Part shown: positions 1 to 13,229 of the stretch, piece by piece
How the letters are laid out: each line of letters begins with the position of its first letter
Numbering within the stretch: position 1 is the stretch's first letter
Assembly (NCBI GenBank): GCA_028551475.1
Contig: CM052354.1
Span: forward strand, 18,127,258 to 18,191,257
Origin: Casuarina equisetifolia
Taxonomy: Eukaryota; Streptophyta; Magnoliopsida; Fagales; Casuarinaceae
Direction: 5' to 3'
Length of the DNA: 64,000 nucleotides
Program-made: the position numbers and the translations under genes
The notes under the pieces: generated by a model
Databases searched by the model: none
What the model was told of the DNA's origin: nothing
Seen by the model: the letters and a program-made list of their open reading frames with translations, nothing else

Positions 1-150
1 TACTGTATTTGACAGGTTCTATGATTTCAACAGAATGTTAAGACCAAACAAGAGCGAATTCCATAGGCAACCAGAGTGGCTAACAGGACACAGTGTTTTG
101 GCTGTTTGTAGGAGGGATATTTATAATTTTTTTCATGAATAACCCCTTAC

Positions 151-3100
151 CTGCCGCCTTTGCAGCCACAGCTTCTTGATAAACATCTGTCACAAATAAA
201 ATCTCAGATGGTTTATCAACTCCAACAGATTCTGAGATTTCAACATAACTGCGTGTTTCTCGTTTATTCCTGAGAGAAATGGAGAAAATGAGTCAAACCA
301 GGTGCTCCTGAGAACCATTGTGGGCACTTACAACACTTACCCTACTCTGGTATCAAAAAATCCAGACAAATATTTTCGTAGATCCCCGTAGCTTGTATTG
401 CCAAATATAAGCCTTTGTGCAAGCCGGCTACCACTAGAGTAGATGTATACCTGTTGCACAAGATAGAAATCAAAAAACAGTGTACACATCATTAACAGCA
501 AACATCAGATGTACTCAAGGAATTGATTGAGGTATCCCAAGCAAACTGATAATTGATTCAACAACAATGACCTTATGCTCAATAATGGGTGGGTGGTTGT
601 GGTGTTGTGGGTGGGGGGGGGGGGGGGGGGGGGGGGGAAGGGTGTTGGGGGGGGGGGGGGAAGAGGGGGATGGGTGGAAATGGGGTCACCACGTTTACTA
701 GCATTTCATAATTGTAATTAGTGTTAGATGCAGCAAAAAACTGGTATAACTAAATAGAAAAACAGTTATAGCATTGACTGGAAGGAATTTGAATATGCAG
801 ATATTCAGAGTCACATGTCATATCATTCGCTGGCTGTTAAAATGTCTTTTCATCTCAACAATAAGTAATCGTACTACAAATATGACGTTCAAAAGGGAAG
901 GAAGATCGAAAAAGAGAAGGGGTACAAGGAATGGAAAAGACCTTTATGCCTAAAGCATGCCACTTCTCCAGAGCTTCAGGTACATCCTCAAAAACCTCCC
1001 CCTCCAATTCGTTGTTCTCAAATCCAGTTCGCCATATATGACCCTGCAAAAAGAAATGTTACCAATATAAATAGATGGGTTCCGTAGTATTCATATACTA
1101 ACAATCCGGTTTTACTTACTTGTAATTGTTTTAGGGCAGTGATCTTCCTATCAGCTTTTATCATTGCTTCCACGTTAGCAACCAAAGCAGCAATCACCTC
1201 CTCTTTCCCTGCATTATCAGGGGGAATGGGCACAGCACCCACAACAACTTGTTCCAGATCATCCTCAACCTGCATTTTTAGAATATTGAACAATTTGCAG
1301 TTCATAAATGGATTTTTGAGCAGTCATTCAATTGTGACTTATTTGAGTGCAATATATATGTTGAGATTCCAAACATAATTGCAACAGCTCAATGAACTAT
1401 TCTAAGATAACCTCCATTCCTTGAACGTTTCTCAAGTTCTAAACTGCAATAGGGACATAAAAGTCAATCAAAAGCACATGTATAGCATGTTTGCTAATAT
1501 TATGGACTAAGGTTTGCATTTATTTCATCTTACAGTATCCTATAGCACACCATGTCTATGTCATGTTAAACAGGTACTGCAAAATACGCCAGCAATCTAG
1601 CTAAAAGCACAAAAATTCCAGTAGCATCTCCTTCATAAACTCCTTTTGCCCCTAATCAATCACCCCCAAAAGGAATTATTTATAGCCGTAAAAACTATAT
1701 TGAGTACCTGAAAACTCCGGAATATGGATAGCAATAGAAATTCTCACATGTAACTGCTTAACTTATTGACAGAAGAAAACAAAATTATGAATTCTATCTC
1801 AAGATAATTAAAACACAAGGGCATACAGTTGGCCTATTCTTTAAATAATTAGAAGTACACAATGACGTTTGTATAAGCATAAGAAATGCAGGGCAGGGTT
1901 GGCTGTTCTTGGATGGGTAGTGGAGGGGCACGGGGTTGGGGGCAGGGGAGAGTGGTTGGAGGTGGGAAGCTTTGAAAGAGCTCTCCCCAGCTCCAATGAG
2001 CAAGGATGAAATTTATACCCATACTCACTTTATGGACAACTCCAATTCCATGTAGAAAAATCCCCACCTAGTGATGCTAAATAGCCACACTTACATCTGA
2101 AGAAAATGTACAACAGTTTAAAAGTTGAAGAGCCCATGACAATCTTTTGACTGTGGAATGGATATTGATCAAAAGAATCAAAAAATGATCAAAAGAATAA
2201 AAAAACGCAACAATAAAAAAGGCTAGTATTTTTTTTTCTTTATTTTTTTTCTTTTTACTTTCCTTTCACCCATATGTGAAAAGAGGTTGCAAGCATATCG
2301 ATTCTCTTCCTTTTTCATTTCTCATTTTGGTTTTAAATAGATGGGATTAGATTTAAATGCCAAGATGTCTGATTTGGAAGTTCTCATCACCTGATTAATC
2401 ACAATGCCTAATTTCAGGCAAGACTAGTAAAGGCTACCACCACCCTTTTCCTGTGAGACTAAAATTTGCAAGCAAATTGATCCGCACAATGTTTTAGTAC
2501 TAGGACAAGGAGGAAGGCCAGCTCTCATTCAATGACAATTCCATGATTGAATTGATGGCGGGGTGGCAATTGGTTTATATCTTGTTCACTTTTCATGTAT
2601 CTCCTTTTCTTTTAAGAAAACAAATGGCTGGTGTCAAAGTTGAGCGACACTCACATACCCACAAGGTACAACAATCTGGTAATGTACCTACCATATACTC
2701 TACCAATCCAAATAAGCAATTCAAATGGATTTCCTCAGTAGATATCTTCAAAGAAACAGTTCTAGCCAGACAAAGTCAAAGAAACGACATTTTTCTTTCC
2801 AAACAAGCAGTAGCTGAACATTTCTCTACAATTCTCAATATGGGTTATTTAAGAGATTTGTCTTCGTCACCACGTTCTCTACTGTTCACTGGTCCTTACA
2901 TGAGTTGATGTTAGTGGCCATTACAACAGAAGAAAAAGAAAAAGGTGATAGAGGTTCAATTTTTGAGAGAATGTTTATGGCTTCTCAGTGCAAGTAGAAG
3001 GAAAAGTCCGTGCACATTTTTTGGACTTTAAGGAGCATTCTCAGTGGACTTCACTCCACTGGCTTTCAATTTCTTGAGTATTAGTGAATTTTTTAACTGA

Positions 3101-6100
3101 CCAGAATTGCTACTTTCTATTTTAAGTTTTTTAGGCAGCTCATGGTTAGTCAAAAAGCAAAAGCAAAAGCAAAAGTGTTGTACCAAAAGATAAATGCAGA
3201 GTTTGCTTTTTGGAACCGAGTGGGAGACATGTACTTGAGAACTGTCCTGTGTATTGTACTAAGCTTATTTATCAAGAAATCCAGTTTTCCATGTCACTAA
3301 CACCCAGTGGAAAAGATGAAGTTCATGCAAAAGTATATGACACAAGCAAGATTATCTAATCAAAACACCTCAAGAAAAGTCTTACTTGGGTGCGCAAAAA
3401 CTTTATATCATCCTGAGTTTCTGCAGAATCATATGTTGCAGATAGATGCCTCCCAACGTTGTCACGGGCATAAGGAAAGAGAACCTCCGAAACAAATGAT
3501 ATGGGAGTTGTAGTCCCTTCAATGTCAAGAACAATGCAACGCTGTATCCAATACCAAATAACAACGTTGGTAATATAAATCAGCTCAAAAATTTACAGTA
3601 CAAAAAAGTTAATAACTGGCAAGCATATCAAATCCCAAGAATTCCAACAAAAGAACAAGCATTTCAGAGACTCACGCGCAATGGCTCAATTTCATGATTT
3701 GCATCTGCCTTTGCCTTCAGAGACCCACCTAACAGTCCTTTAGTATTCTGAATGGGACCATGATTTGGTGTAGTCCAGTCCAGCCCCAATTGATGAAGCT
3801 TGATAGCAGCATCAAAGAGATAATGATAACATTCAGCCTGAAAAAAAATAATAATAAACCACCAGTGAAGTGACTTAAAATTAATGAATTCCAAGGGCTG
3901 AAAAAACCTTCTGAATAGGAGAATTTTTTCACTAGAGAAAGTTAACCACAAAGAAAGAAGGGTCTGTGAGGAGAACGGTCCAGATATTGATACCCATGCA
4001 GCTATTGTTTTTAACAATACAATTTCTCCATAAAGATACTATTTATGGATCACTAATAGGTAAGAGCTACACCATTTAGTTCTCCATAACAATGATGTAC
4101 AAGACAGAATGTACAAGATTCAGTGATTGACAGTCACGCTGAGAAGATGTTTATGATCTGGACCTGGAAAAGCCACAAACCTTACAAGGAACATTTATTT
4201 AAGCATTTTCATGCACCATTCGCTATCCTGATCATAACATCTAGAAGAAACAGATTTTTATGTGGAAAGTCCAGAGCAGTTTGCAGCAGAACATTGGGTT
4301 CTAGATTCATGTTACATAGCATCAAACACTACAAACCGAAATTCCTTTCCCTTATATCAAAAGGAGATAAAATTATTTATGTTTCTGACACCAAACAGTA
4401 ACAATGCTCCCATAGGTTACAACTAACAAACATGACACTGAAGGTTTAACTGACAAGTGCTCTGAGAAATTTGCCATTGAATGCCCAAATTCCAGAAATG
4501 ACAAGATCCCTAGTCAGAAGAGCACAAAGGGAAGCTGTAAATGATAATTTAATCTTAGCCTCTGCATCTCTTCCAACTAATGATTTCACGCATTATAGCA
4601 TTCTGGGTTGTTCTCTCAATATTTTCGTTTCAGAATCTACCGGGGTCAAATTCCAGATGTGAATGGAACCGTCCTTTCAGGAAGATCAACAGGTCATATC
4701 ACATGATAAAGAAAACTCACAAGATTGTCTACGTGCAAATGATTGATAAAGTGTTAAGTCAGAATGAATGCTATGCATATGATGAAAGCAAATCGCAGAA
4801 CAACAAAAAAGGCAACAAATAAACAGTTTGCAAAGAGAAATTTAAAAAGAAAAATCAATATTACAGAAGTTCGGAATGTATGGATAGAGAGAAAAAAATG
4901 TATTTAGGAACGACACTTACTCTTTTGTCAGTCACATGAACCATGAATAAGCAGCTTCTACTCCATGAATCAAAAAACAAATGTACATGGATTTATGATG
5001 TTGGTTTGAAGTGTTCTATTAAAGTTAGATTTTACTTTCACTAGAAAATGGATCATCCCATCCTTAATTTTCTCTCTACTGATATAAGCCTCAGTAATTT
5101 ATATATGGTTTGTTTTCAGTATAAATCTCGCATTGATTATTGAGAGGGCTGTTGTGAAAGAGCAGAGAATCTAAAATGGGAGGGAAGTAGCAAGTAAGCT
5201 ATGCATCCTTTATGTGGATAGGTAGGTATTTTGTTTACCACCTCACCACAGTATTGCTCCACAGGAGGTTGTATGAAACAAGCACATTATTGACCCTTGG
5301 TATGCCCACTCACATGTTATTCTTCAGTTACACTACTCATTTGGGAAGTCAACCATTGAATATTACTTTTATTCCTAGAATAAATAAAGGTACAAGCACC
5401 AGGAAGCAAAATAGTGGCAAACTAATAGTGGAGAGAAGCCAATGGAATTGGTTATCATACTAATTTCCAGAAGCACATACAAAAATGCCAATGTACTATC
5501 ACCATGAGGACCTAGCTAGAGCGTGTCTAAGAAAAAGTTTTATTTTCAAAGATCATTGGGCAAGCCACCAATTTGATTCACATCTTCCAGAGGTAAGACA
5601 AACCTGAGTTTTTGCACTGATCCACGAGTCTCCCCATACATATATGCCATGGTTACGAACAAGAACAGCAGTTGTTTTTGGGTAGGCTTCAATCTATAGT
5701 ACAAGAAGGTAACCATAATTACTAAATCAGTATACAGAAATCTCCAGAGATCATCATAAACTACAATGTAATACCAATTAAGAAAGTTACAAGAGCAAGA
5801 ATCCATCGAGAAAGTTAATAAAAGACGTTATGCAGGAAGTTATATGTTTCCCTCATAAGAACTTAGGCAGTCACATGCTTGTATTATACTGTTCTAGTCC
5901 ATAGTACCCTTTTCTTTTTTTTTTTTTTGTAATGACTGTTCAGAAAATTGCATGGAAAGGCAATAATAACCATGCAGAGTGAAATATATAACAAAACATA
6001 CAGCTTTAGCAAGAGATTCTGTGAGCTCAAATTCATAAGCAGTGTTCTCTATTATTGGGACCACAAGTTCATCATAATAACCATGCCCTTTGATTCCTTT

Positions 6101-8981
6101 TATCATTTCCATGTGAGTGATCTGCAAATTTTCCAACAAACACAACAAGTCAAGAAAAAGAAATATGTAGTGGTAACCAAAACCTGGAAGAAAGAGTGAT
6201 AGTATAGGATAGAAAGGGCAACCACTTTAGTGAGTAACCAAAAAAAGAAAAGTTTTATCTTGTGTGCATATGCCAATAGTCAAAAACTTACTCGAAATTC
6301 TTTTGATAATGGTTTCAGCATTGTTACAAGACAAGACTCAATTCCATGACTATGGATAACAGCTCCAGCATCACGCATCTCATATGCCTGGAGAAATGAG
6401 ATAATTTTAGAACTGTATCACTAAACCAAAAAGGATAAAAGAAAAAGAAAAAGAAAAAGAAAAAGAAAAAGGTAGAAGTCAACTAAACAAAGACCTATTC
6501 CTAGTTGATCATTACATTTGTCTCATAACTGTAGTCTTGATTCTGTGAAAGTATTAGGAAGAATAGAAGGCAGAGATTACAGCATAATTAAGTAGTTAAG
6601 GCAGGACCAGATCATTGTGTGCAAAATGCATTCATATGCATGATTAAGGTTGATGAAAGTTTTCCAAATCATGCAGAATTGTCAAGGCAGAGATTACAGC
6701 ATAATTAAGTAGCTACGGCAGGAACAGATCGTTCTGTGCAAAATGCATGATTAAGGTTGATGAAAGTTTTTCAGATCACGCAGAATTGTCAAGGACTCCT
6801 TCCACAGAATACTCTATAACTCCAGGATCACATTGAAATGTTTCTCCAAAATAAGATAATCAAGCTGAAAAATTTTAGACAACATAAATCAGTTTTAGGC
6901 CTGAAAAGCATTGTTCCAAACCCCCCAATGCTCTCATTTATACATGAGACTCAAGAAGGTTAAGTGACAGAAGGAATTAAGAGCATGCAATAAACCATGT
7001 TTAGGCTCAACTTCCAAATTCAATTGTCACATAGTTCTACAGCTCCTTTAGAATTAATGATAGTCTTCAAACACTTGAATACAACCAAAATCAAACAATC
7101 TTTTAATCAGGTTTTTTCTACCAAGTGATTAAGATCCCTCAAAACGTCCTTATATCTCACATATTTGGGAGAAAGGGGAATGCAGGGAACTTAGAGAGGT
7201 GGGAAGTTCAGATTTTAGTTTTCTCTAAGATTAGACTTCAATGATGTATAGCTTTTCCATTTCAAATGTTTGGAAGTTTTTGGAACGTTTGAGTTTAGAT
7301 ATTAGTTTTTCTTTTAGTGTATTTCTTGTACGCCTCCCACCTACTAAGGCCGCATGCCCTTTATTGCAATTTCTTTCTAATGAGTATTATAACAATCAAA
7401 AAAAGGGCTCCCCTTTTTTTTTTCATATTCCGACAGCAACCTAAACATAATCAGCAACCAAAATATTCAATAATGCTCCTGCTTGCTGACTAGAAGTCAG
7501 AAGTAAAAACTCAAGAAATTTTTTATCTCAGTTTGTGAAAACTGTTAAGTCAGATGACTCTATACATTGCTAAGCGACAACTTCCACAAGCATCTGGCTA
7601 AGTAGTTTTATTAATTTAGTTATTTCATTTCTTTAATCAGATGTCAGACCAGCAAAATAAATATAATCTTTTAATCTCGATCAAAGCAAAGGTTATTTAT
7701 ATCACGAAATGGTACTTTCACTTTTTCTTGGCAACAATACAAAGGTTGGGTAAAAATGCTGAAAGACCAGAGTGACCACCATAACAAACGAGTCGAAACC
7801 ACCATGCCCCATAAGCACAAAGAAAGTAATCTAACAAAAGATGTAGTAACTGAAACAATCTCACAAATTTGGTATTACACAACACAGAACCCAATCCAGA
7901 TTCACCCCATCCAGGGTGATTTCAGTCTCCAAATTGATTAGTGGATAACATATCAAACATAGTCTTAGGATTAGCTGAGAGTTGATTATTTAAGAAGCGC
8001 AGATTATTGATACCTTCAAGAAAAGAGGTCCACAATCAGAGCATTTAGGAGGCTTATGTGGATATGGCTTGGGAGAAGGTGCTGTTAAGATAGTCCCATC
8101 AGAAGACAACACATACATATCCTCTGGCACCATTCTCTCCTTCTGAACACCTATATAACAAATCGTTGATCTCGTACAATCAATACATAAAGAATACTCA
8201 ATAGAAAGATGCAGACACAAAATTGACCTCAACTCTATACGAGACCAAATATATTGAAGGAATCACAATACAGATAGTTGAGCAAAATAAAGCATGCCCA
8301 AGAATCAATCAGCACGTAAGAAGGCAAGGCACAAAACTAAAAATAAATAACAAAGACCTAGAAATCTACCACACAGAAGAACTCACAAAATAACAACTCT
8401 GAACATGAATAAATATTACAAGAGTAGGAATAACCCAAAGACGGAAAAACAGAACACACATAATTGAGCATCAATGACGCGTATCAAGACAGCTACACGA
8501 AAAAATAAGTGAGCATGAATTTCTAATACCCAGAAATCAAACAGCCAGAAGAACACAAACACCAACCTGAAAACTTGAACAACACGTTCCCGATAGGGAC
8601 CAAATAATATCAAGAATAATACGTGTGTGCAAAGCTTGAACAAAATATTCCCAGAAATCAAGGAGTCACAATTGAAACACATACAAGTCTTGAGCAAGAA
8701 TACAGAGAAACCCAACAAACCAAAAGAAAAGCTCGAAATCCTGAGAAGCAAGCACCTGAGGGGGACATGACAACGAGCTGGTGGGGCTTAGGGATGGAAT
8801 CTTCATGGACCTTGATAGTGATGCTGCCACCAGTCCCCCCAACCCATCCGAGATTGTAGAACTGGCGACAGAGTTCTGAGATCAAAGCCTTGGTGTCCTT
8901 CACTGGCTTGCTCTCCAGGTAGGCCTGTGACGTCGTGCCCAGCTTCATCCCGTTCAACGCCACCGCCGGCACCGCCGCCAT
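151..8981 (-). CDS. DEP1: Bifunctional methylthioribulose-1-phosphate dehydratase/enolase-phosphatase E1, 3' end beyond window
   Basis: Methionine salvage enzyme: dehydrates methylthioribulose-1-phosphate, then enolises and dephosphorylates the diketone product; expected in the cytosol. Exons (transcribed right to left): 8756-8981, 8014-8150, 6292-6387, 6002-6121, 5604-5693, 3676-3837, 3386-3541, 1120-1269, 942-1043, 341-450, 151-269. All junctions keep phase and use GT..AG, giving 489 residues; the family is slightly over 500, so one short exon lies left of base 1. The N-terminal MtnB-like aldolase-II domain shows GGTGGS (48-53), likely zinc ligands H133, H135 and H208 and the likely catalytic E158. 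The C-terminal HAD-type phosphatase shows LDIEGTTTP from about 282 (nucleophile D283), SSG near 418-420, and a late TDVYQE motif. The ATG at 8981 is chosen because MAAVPAV leads directly into the domain. Long introns hold tandem repeats and a poly-G run. Family assignment is near certain. Confidence 0.95.
613..660. repeat. Poly-G tracts (25 G and 14 G)
   Basis: Inside the DEP1 intron between 451 and 941. The plus strand has 25 consecutive G (613-637), a short AAGGGTGTT spacer, then 14 G (647-660), in a GGGT-rich surround. The DEP1 transcript is C-rich here. The tract could form G-quadruplexes on the template strand; the true length is uncertain because long G runs sequence badly. Confidence 0.9.
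6436..6471. repeat. (AAAGAA)n-type microsatellite
   Basis: Six-base purine repeat in the second DEP1 intron (6388-8013), just upstream of exon 3. On the transcribed strand it reads as a pyrimidine repeat some 50-80 bases before the acceptor, so it may act as an extended polypyrimidine tract. Confidence 0.8.
6568..6792. repeat. Tandem duplication of about 115 bp in a DEP1 intron
   Basis: Copy 1 spans about 6568-6683 and copy 2 about 6684-6792. Both run from AAGGCAGAGATTACAGC to GCAGAATTGTC. Copy 2 lacks a 10-base stretch present in copy 1 at about 6629-6638 and differs by several substitutions. It lies inside intron 2 and does not touch splice sites. Confidence 0.85.
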
Positions 8982-9106
8982 TGGATTCTCGACAGAGAAA
9001 AGAGTGTACCTCTGACCGGTGGTGGTGCGTGTGGATTTGGCCAAAAACATAAGCTGCGTTCACTGGCAGAGAAAAAGCGACAGAACAGGGATGAAATTCT
9101 CTACGC

Positions 9107-9112
9107 CACGTG
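9107..9112. promoter_or_regulatory. G-box CACGTG in the DEP1 upstream region
   Basis: A perfect palindromic CACGTG lies 126 bp upstream of the DEP1 start codon, inside CCACGTGTGG. A CCAAT-type motif (ATTGG on the plus strand near 9141) lies further upstream. I see no convincing TATA box. bZIP and bHLH factors bind G-boxes; whether this one is used is inference. Confidence 0.5.
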
Positions 9113-10051
9113 TGGAAGAACATTTGACAGAGCAGGTGATTGGACTACCCTTTGGTGACCAAAATTTGATTTTTGATTGGTCAAAATGATGAATTGTTTT
9201 TCTTGTGAATTTCTTAGCAAGTTCTTGTTATGGGGCATATGTACCCATTTAGAATTAACGAGACAGCATGAATTATGCATTTTTAGTATTTTAAAAAATA
9301 TATGTATTGTCATATTTGGTAAAAAGTTCTTGTATGTAAAGATGGCTAGGATTAAGTGTAAAGCAAGCACTTTCAATATATGGAAAAAAAAAATTTTAAC
9401 TTTATTTTTCTCTTCCATCTCATTAGTCTAGTTTTTTAATCTCATCCATGAGTAATTATTAACGCTTGTTTGTGAATGTAAAGTTGGTATGGTTCTTTCC
9501 ATATGTATTGGGCCTACAAAATGGAGGTGTAAGTTTGGATAAATGCCTACAACATTTCAAAGAACTCATCCTTAACTTCTAGTAACAGAGTTTGTGTTTG
9601 ATATTACTCTAGCTTTTGAACAATTTCTATCCAATTCATTCTCTCTAACAATCCAAAAGTACAATTATGCAATGATGTTATTTATATTATATTTCCTAGG
9701 TGTAATTAGAAGTTGTATTTTTGTCCAAACCTATCTAGTTAAATCATTTAAATAGTTTATGATTTAGTTTCTTTCCTTTAAATCTCCCTTATTAGGTGTT
9801 TTATTCAATCTATAATATCCAACATTTAATTGATTTTGTATTTTCACTTTTCAAAGAAAACTTTGTCTATTAGACATGAAGTAGTTGCTCTATAGAATTA
9901 AGAAATGTTTCTTTCTCATAAATCAAGATATATTTATCTAACAAATAACTTTTATGATATTTAGATACAATTATTAGGTCAAAAAATATAAATGTTAATT
10001 AGAGTATAAACTTTATTTCTTGACAATTTCAACTTGCCTTGCCTACAAGAT

Positions 10052-10165
10052 TGTTGACACATCTTACTCAAATTACCTATGATTAACCCACCTAGGCCCC
10101 ACTATAAGATAGTTAACACATGTCTCACTCAAATTACTTATGATAGACCCACCTAATGCCCCCTC
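10052..10165. repeat. Local tandem repeat of about 70 bp units in segment A
   Basis: Two adjacent related units, each with a TTGACACAT- or TTAACACAT-like start, CTCAAATTACNTATGAT and CCCACCTA. The matching place in segment B (about 21172-21230) has only one unit, so a unit was gained in A or lost in B after duplication. Confidence 0.6.
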
Positions 10166-11136
10166 TACAAGTAATGGACCAAATTTACTTGCCTCCCTTT
10201 ATGGCTAACCGAGGTCAAACCTTTTTTAAGGCCCACGTTTCTCTCTAGCAAATGATAGTAACATAAGTTAATTTAAAAATAAACTTTGATATTGATTATT
10301 AAGACCCTCAAATTTTATTGTTAAACCAAAAGTATAGATAAGAATGCATATCTAATGATTTAACAACTTCAACCCACTATGCTTATGTTTACTATCCCAC
10401 CTAAGTCAGTCACAAACCCCTAGAAGCCATAGGCTAGACACACCTAGTTCCCCTTTTAGGTCATTAAGTTCATACCCCACTTGGGACTCCTTTTACAACC
10501 ACATGTATGGACAAGAACTTCTCTTTGTTTTCCAGGAGAAGATGAACAATTTCACTTTGTATTTGAAGGCTAATACTTGTTCTTTGTTTATTAGGCTTGG
10601 CCTAAGTTCAATTATTCTAACCAAGTCTAATTCCAACATAAGTGGATAAAAGATCAACTATGTCAAAAGTAATTATGAAAGTTTTCAAATGTTTGTAATT
10701 TCAATAGATGTGAAATGTTGGAAAAGGAATTTCATACTCCTTGAGGTTAGTATATAGTTACAATATGTACACAATAACTTCAATCTTTCATTGAAAAAAA
10801 AAAAGGAGTCTTGAATTCTAAATTATTTGCACAAATATAGGAAAATAGATAATTAAGAATGATGATATCCAATAGTAATCAATTTACCTCAATGAAAAAT
10901 ATAAATTTACCAATATTTTATCTCAAAGTAAGTTATAATTGGAAAAAATACTTACTATTGATTATCTAAATATATTATAGTAAATTAATAAAAAAATTGA
11001 TTCAATAACAATTTTTAATATGATTTTTTCATGGAATAGGAAAAAATTTCTACTTTCTTGTCCTTTTAACCAACTGTGCCTTCAATTTTTTTTATATTCC
11101 TTTAAATTCTTTTAGCTTTCTCCCTCAACTTCTAGC

Positions 11137-11170
11137 ATTACCATTGCCATAGCCATAGCCATAGCCATGG
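11137..11170. repeat. (CCATAG)n short tandem repeat
   Basis: Four to five CCATAG/CCATTG units in segment A, absent from the aligned part of segment B. Confidence 0.75.
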
Positions 11171-11526
11171 TAGTTGTCAAGGTAGTAAAAGCACTTAGGC
11201 ATGCTAACTACAAAATCATCTCACTGACTATAGAGGACACTTTTGGACAACTATTATACATTGTTTAAAGAATCTCTCCAAATGGGACACGTGCGAGGAG
11301 GTTCCAACGGCATTTTGGCTTTGGCCTCTTTGTCAAGTCATTGAGAAAAGGATGGCATGCAAAGAATTTTCAAAAAAATCAATTTCTTTTATATTGCACT
11401 CAATTGGAATACAAAAAAATTCCTTTCATGTAGCAAGATTACATTTTTGCACTAATAAGAAAAAAGAGAAAGAAAAAGATATGAAAAGATTATGCCTATC
11501 TAGTGTTCAATGTGTCACACTGCCAA

Positions 11527-12808
11527 TCACATGACCACACTGTGTAGTAGGCCATTTTCACAGAGTCACCAACCCAGTCTAGTCCCTTGTGAAAAAATGG
11601 CCTCAAGGACCTACTCCAACCATTTGTACTCTTTGGTTTGCAAATAATTTGCCCCTATTAGTGAATCTACTACAACAAATAACTGATATTAGTCATGGTC
11701 AGGGGGAAAAAAGAAATGTCTCTTAGCAAAAGAAATTAAAAATTAAACTCAAAACGGCAGTTCATATAGGTGAACAGAATTGTCCCCACAAGTGCAATTC
11801 AAATTTGGTTTTTCATCCCCATCCGTCATTCCATTCAACACAAGAACACCCTATAATAAACAAAAAAATTCCGTTACCAAATTTAGCCTTGTAGAAGTTA
11901 CATTGGAAACAATATTCATCGCTAGAAGACTCTTTTTTTTTTCTAGCTGCAATGTGATTTCATTAGAAAACATCATATGATTATGATTAAAATTGAGTTC
12001 ATAATATCAACATAGGGTGCTTCAATGAAAGGCTTCAATCAAAATACAACAAACTTCACTACGATATGTAAGTAGGAATGGGTCTCAATTATGTTTATCA
12101 CTTTTAATAATAAGGATAAAGGAAAAGTATCTAATAGGAAACTAGATACTTGATATCTGGTTTCTCGTAATGTCATATAAGAGGAGATAAGTGACAATGT
12201 TGTTCAAAAGATAGGATAAGTGATGGGAGACATTAGGAAAAATAAACAAGAAACAAAATCTCAATGGAAGCAAACCAACAATAGTTCATGGTTCAAACCT
12301 TTCAATGGAAGCAAGAAAAACAAATAAATACTAATAATTTCAAAAGCAATGGGGGTACAACATGAAGATAGGAAAACCATATACCCAACACATTCACATG
12401 ACTAGCATGAACAAAAAGGATGCCCCAAATATGTTGGCATATATTTAAAGGCTGGTAGTTGCTTAAGGAAGCACAAGTGGAGAGCAGAATTTGTGTTCAT
12501 ACTCTAGGATAACACCCTCTAAAAGTATAGCACAACTCAACTTCTTAAATAGAAACAGGCAGGCAAGAAGAAAGCAAGAAAGAGAGAAATAACAATTATG
12601 CCAAAATAAATGTGGTTCAATAGCTTACTTGCTTTTCATTGTGTAAGTAGATAACTTCAAAGTTGCCTTCTTCAGTTACAGCCCAAACCTTTACTGCGCA
12701 GTCCAAATAAGAAGAAAGCAAATAGTTATCCCAACAATACAAAGATGTCACAATGTCATTATGCTTTATTAGTGTCATAATACATTGGAATGCCTTATGA
12801 TTCCAAAC
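11527..12808 (-). pseudogene. Truncated, decayed copy of the ZFWD zinc-finger/WD40 gene
   Basis: Relic of the gene intact at 22976-26339. Exon 6 equivalent is 12629-12808, exon 7 is 11753-11850, exon 8 is 11527-11666. Exons 1-5 (both CCCH fingers and the first WD repeats) are absent. The exon 6 acceptor reads AA instead of AG. The exon 7 donor reads TT instead of GT. The exon 8 frame has three internal stops where B has Trp, Gln and Trp codons, and it is two bases shorter. Exon 6 still has an open frame but 11 of 60 residues differ from B. The exon 6-7 intron is about 370 bp longer than in B. No functional product is expected, though antisense or read-through transcripts are possible. Confidence 0.9.
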
Positions 12809-13229
12809 TTGCAATAAAAAATAACAAATAGAATAATTACCGACTCTCAAGTTTTCAATATAAATTACATTTTATATGATCCTTGTACATGAAAAAGGAA
12901 TAACAATAGAAACAAAAGGACCAACTAATAGCTCTAAGCATAAGTGACATCACTAGTAGATAATTTGGCCAAGAAATGTAATTGTGAGAACTGCAATGAA
13001 ATCTAAAAACATTTAAGCACCATGATTGGTTGCATAAACAACTAGTAGAACTGACTTGCTTCCATCTATAGAACAAAAATTGTGGGTTGACCTGAATTAC
13101 AGAGGGAATCAACCCACATCAAGTTTACTTAAAAGCAGCACTGGGTGGTAAAAACAAAGATAATTAATATATTTGGCCACCCAAGTCATACAATTATTTT
13201 CCATTCAACTTTTAAAATTATTCAAGATC

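Larger units (their letters stand above)
9337..13229. repeat. Segmental duplicate A, left part
   Basis: Collinear with 20461-24142 (segment B) in the same orientation, starting at the shared TGTATGTAAAGATGGCTAGG. It covers about 1.7 kb of AT-rich spacer and then the 3' half of the ZFWD gene copy. At about 13053 it jumps from the equivalent of 24142 to the equivalent of 27628, so the equivalent of about 3.5 kb of B is missing. It is interrupted at 13230 by a copia element and continues at 18241. Confidence 0.85.

Noticed and set aside
8416..8751. Long Leu/Phe-rich minus frame left of DEP1 exon 1
   Set aside because: It lies wholly in DEP1 intron 1, has no family motif and is explained by biased composition.
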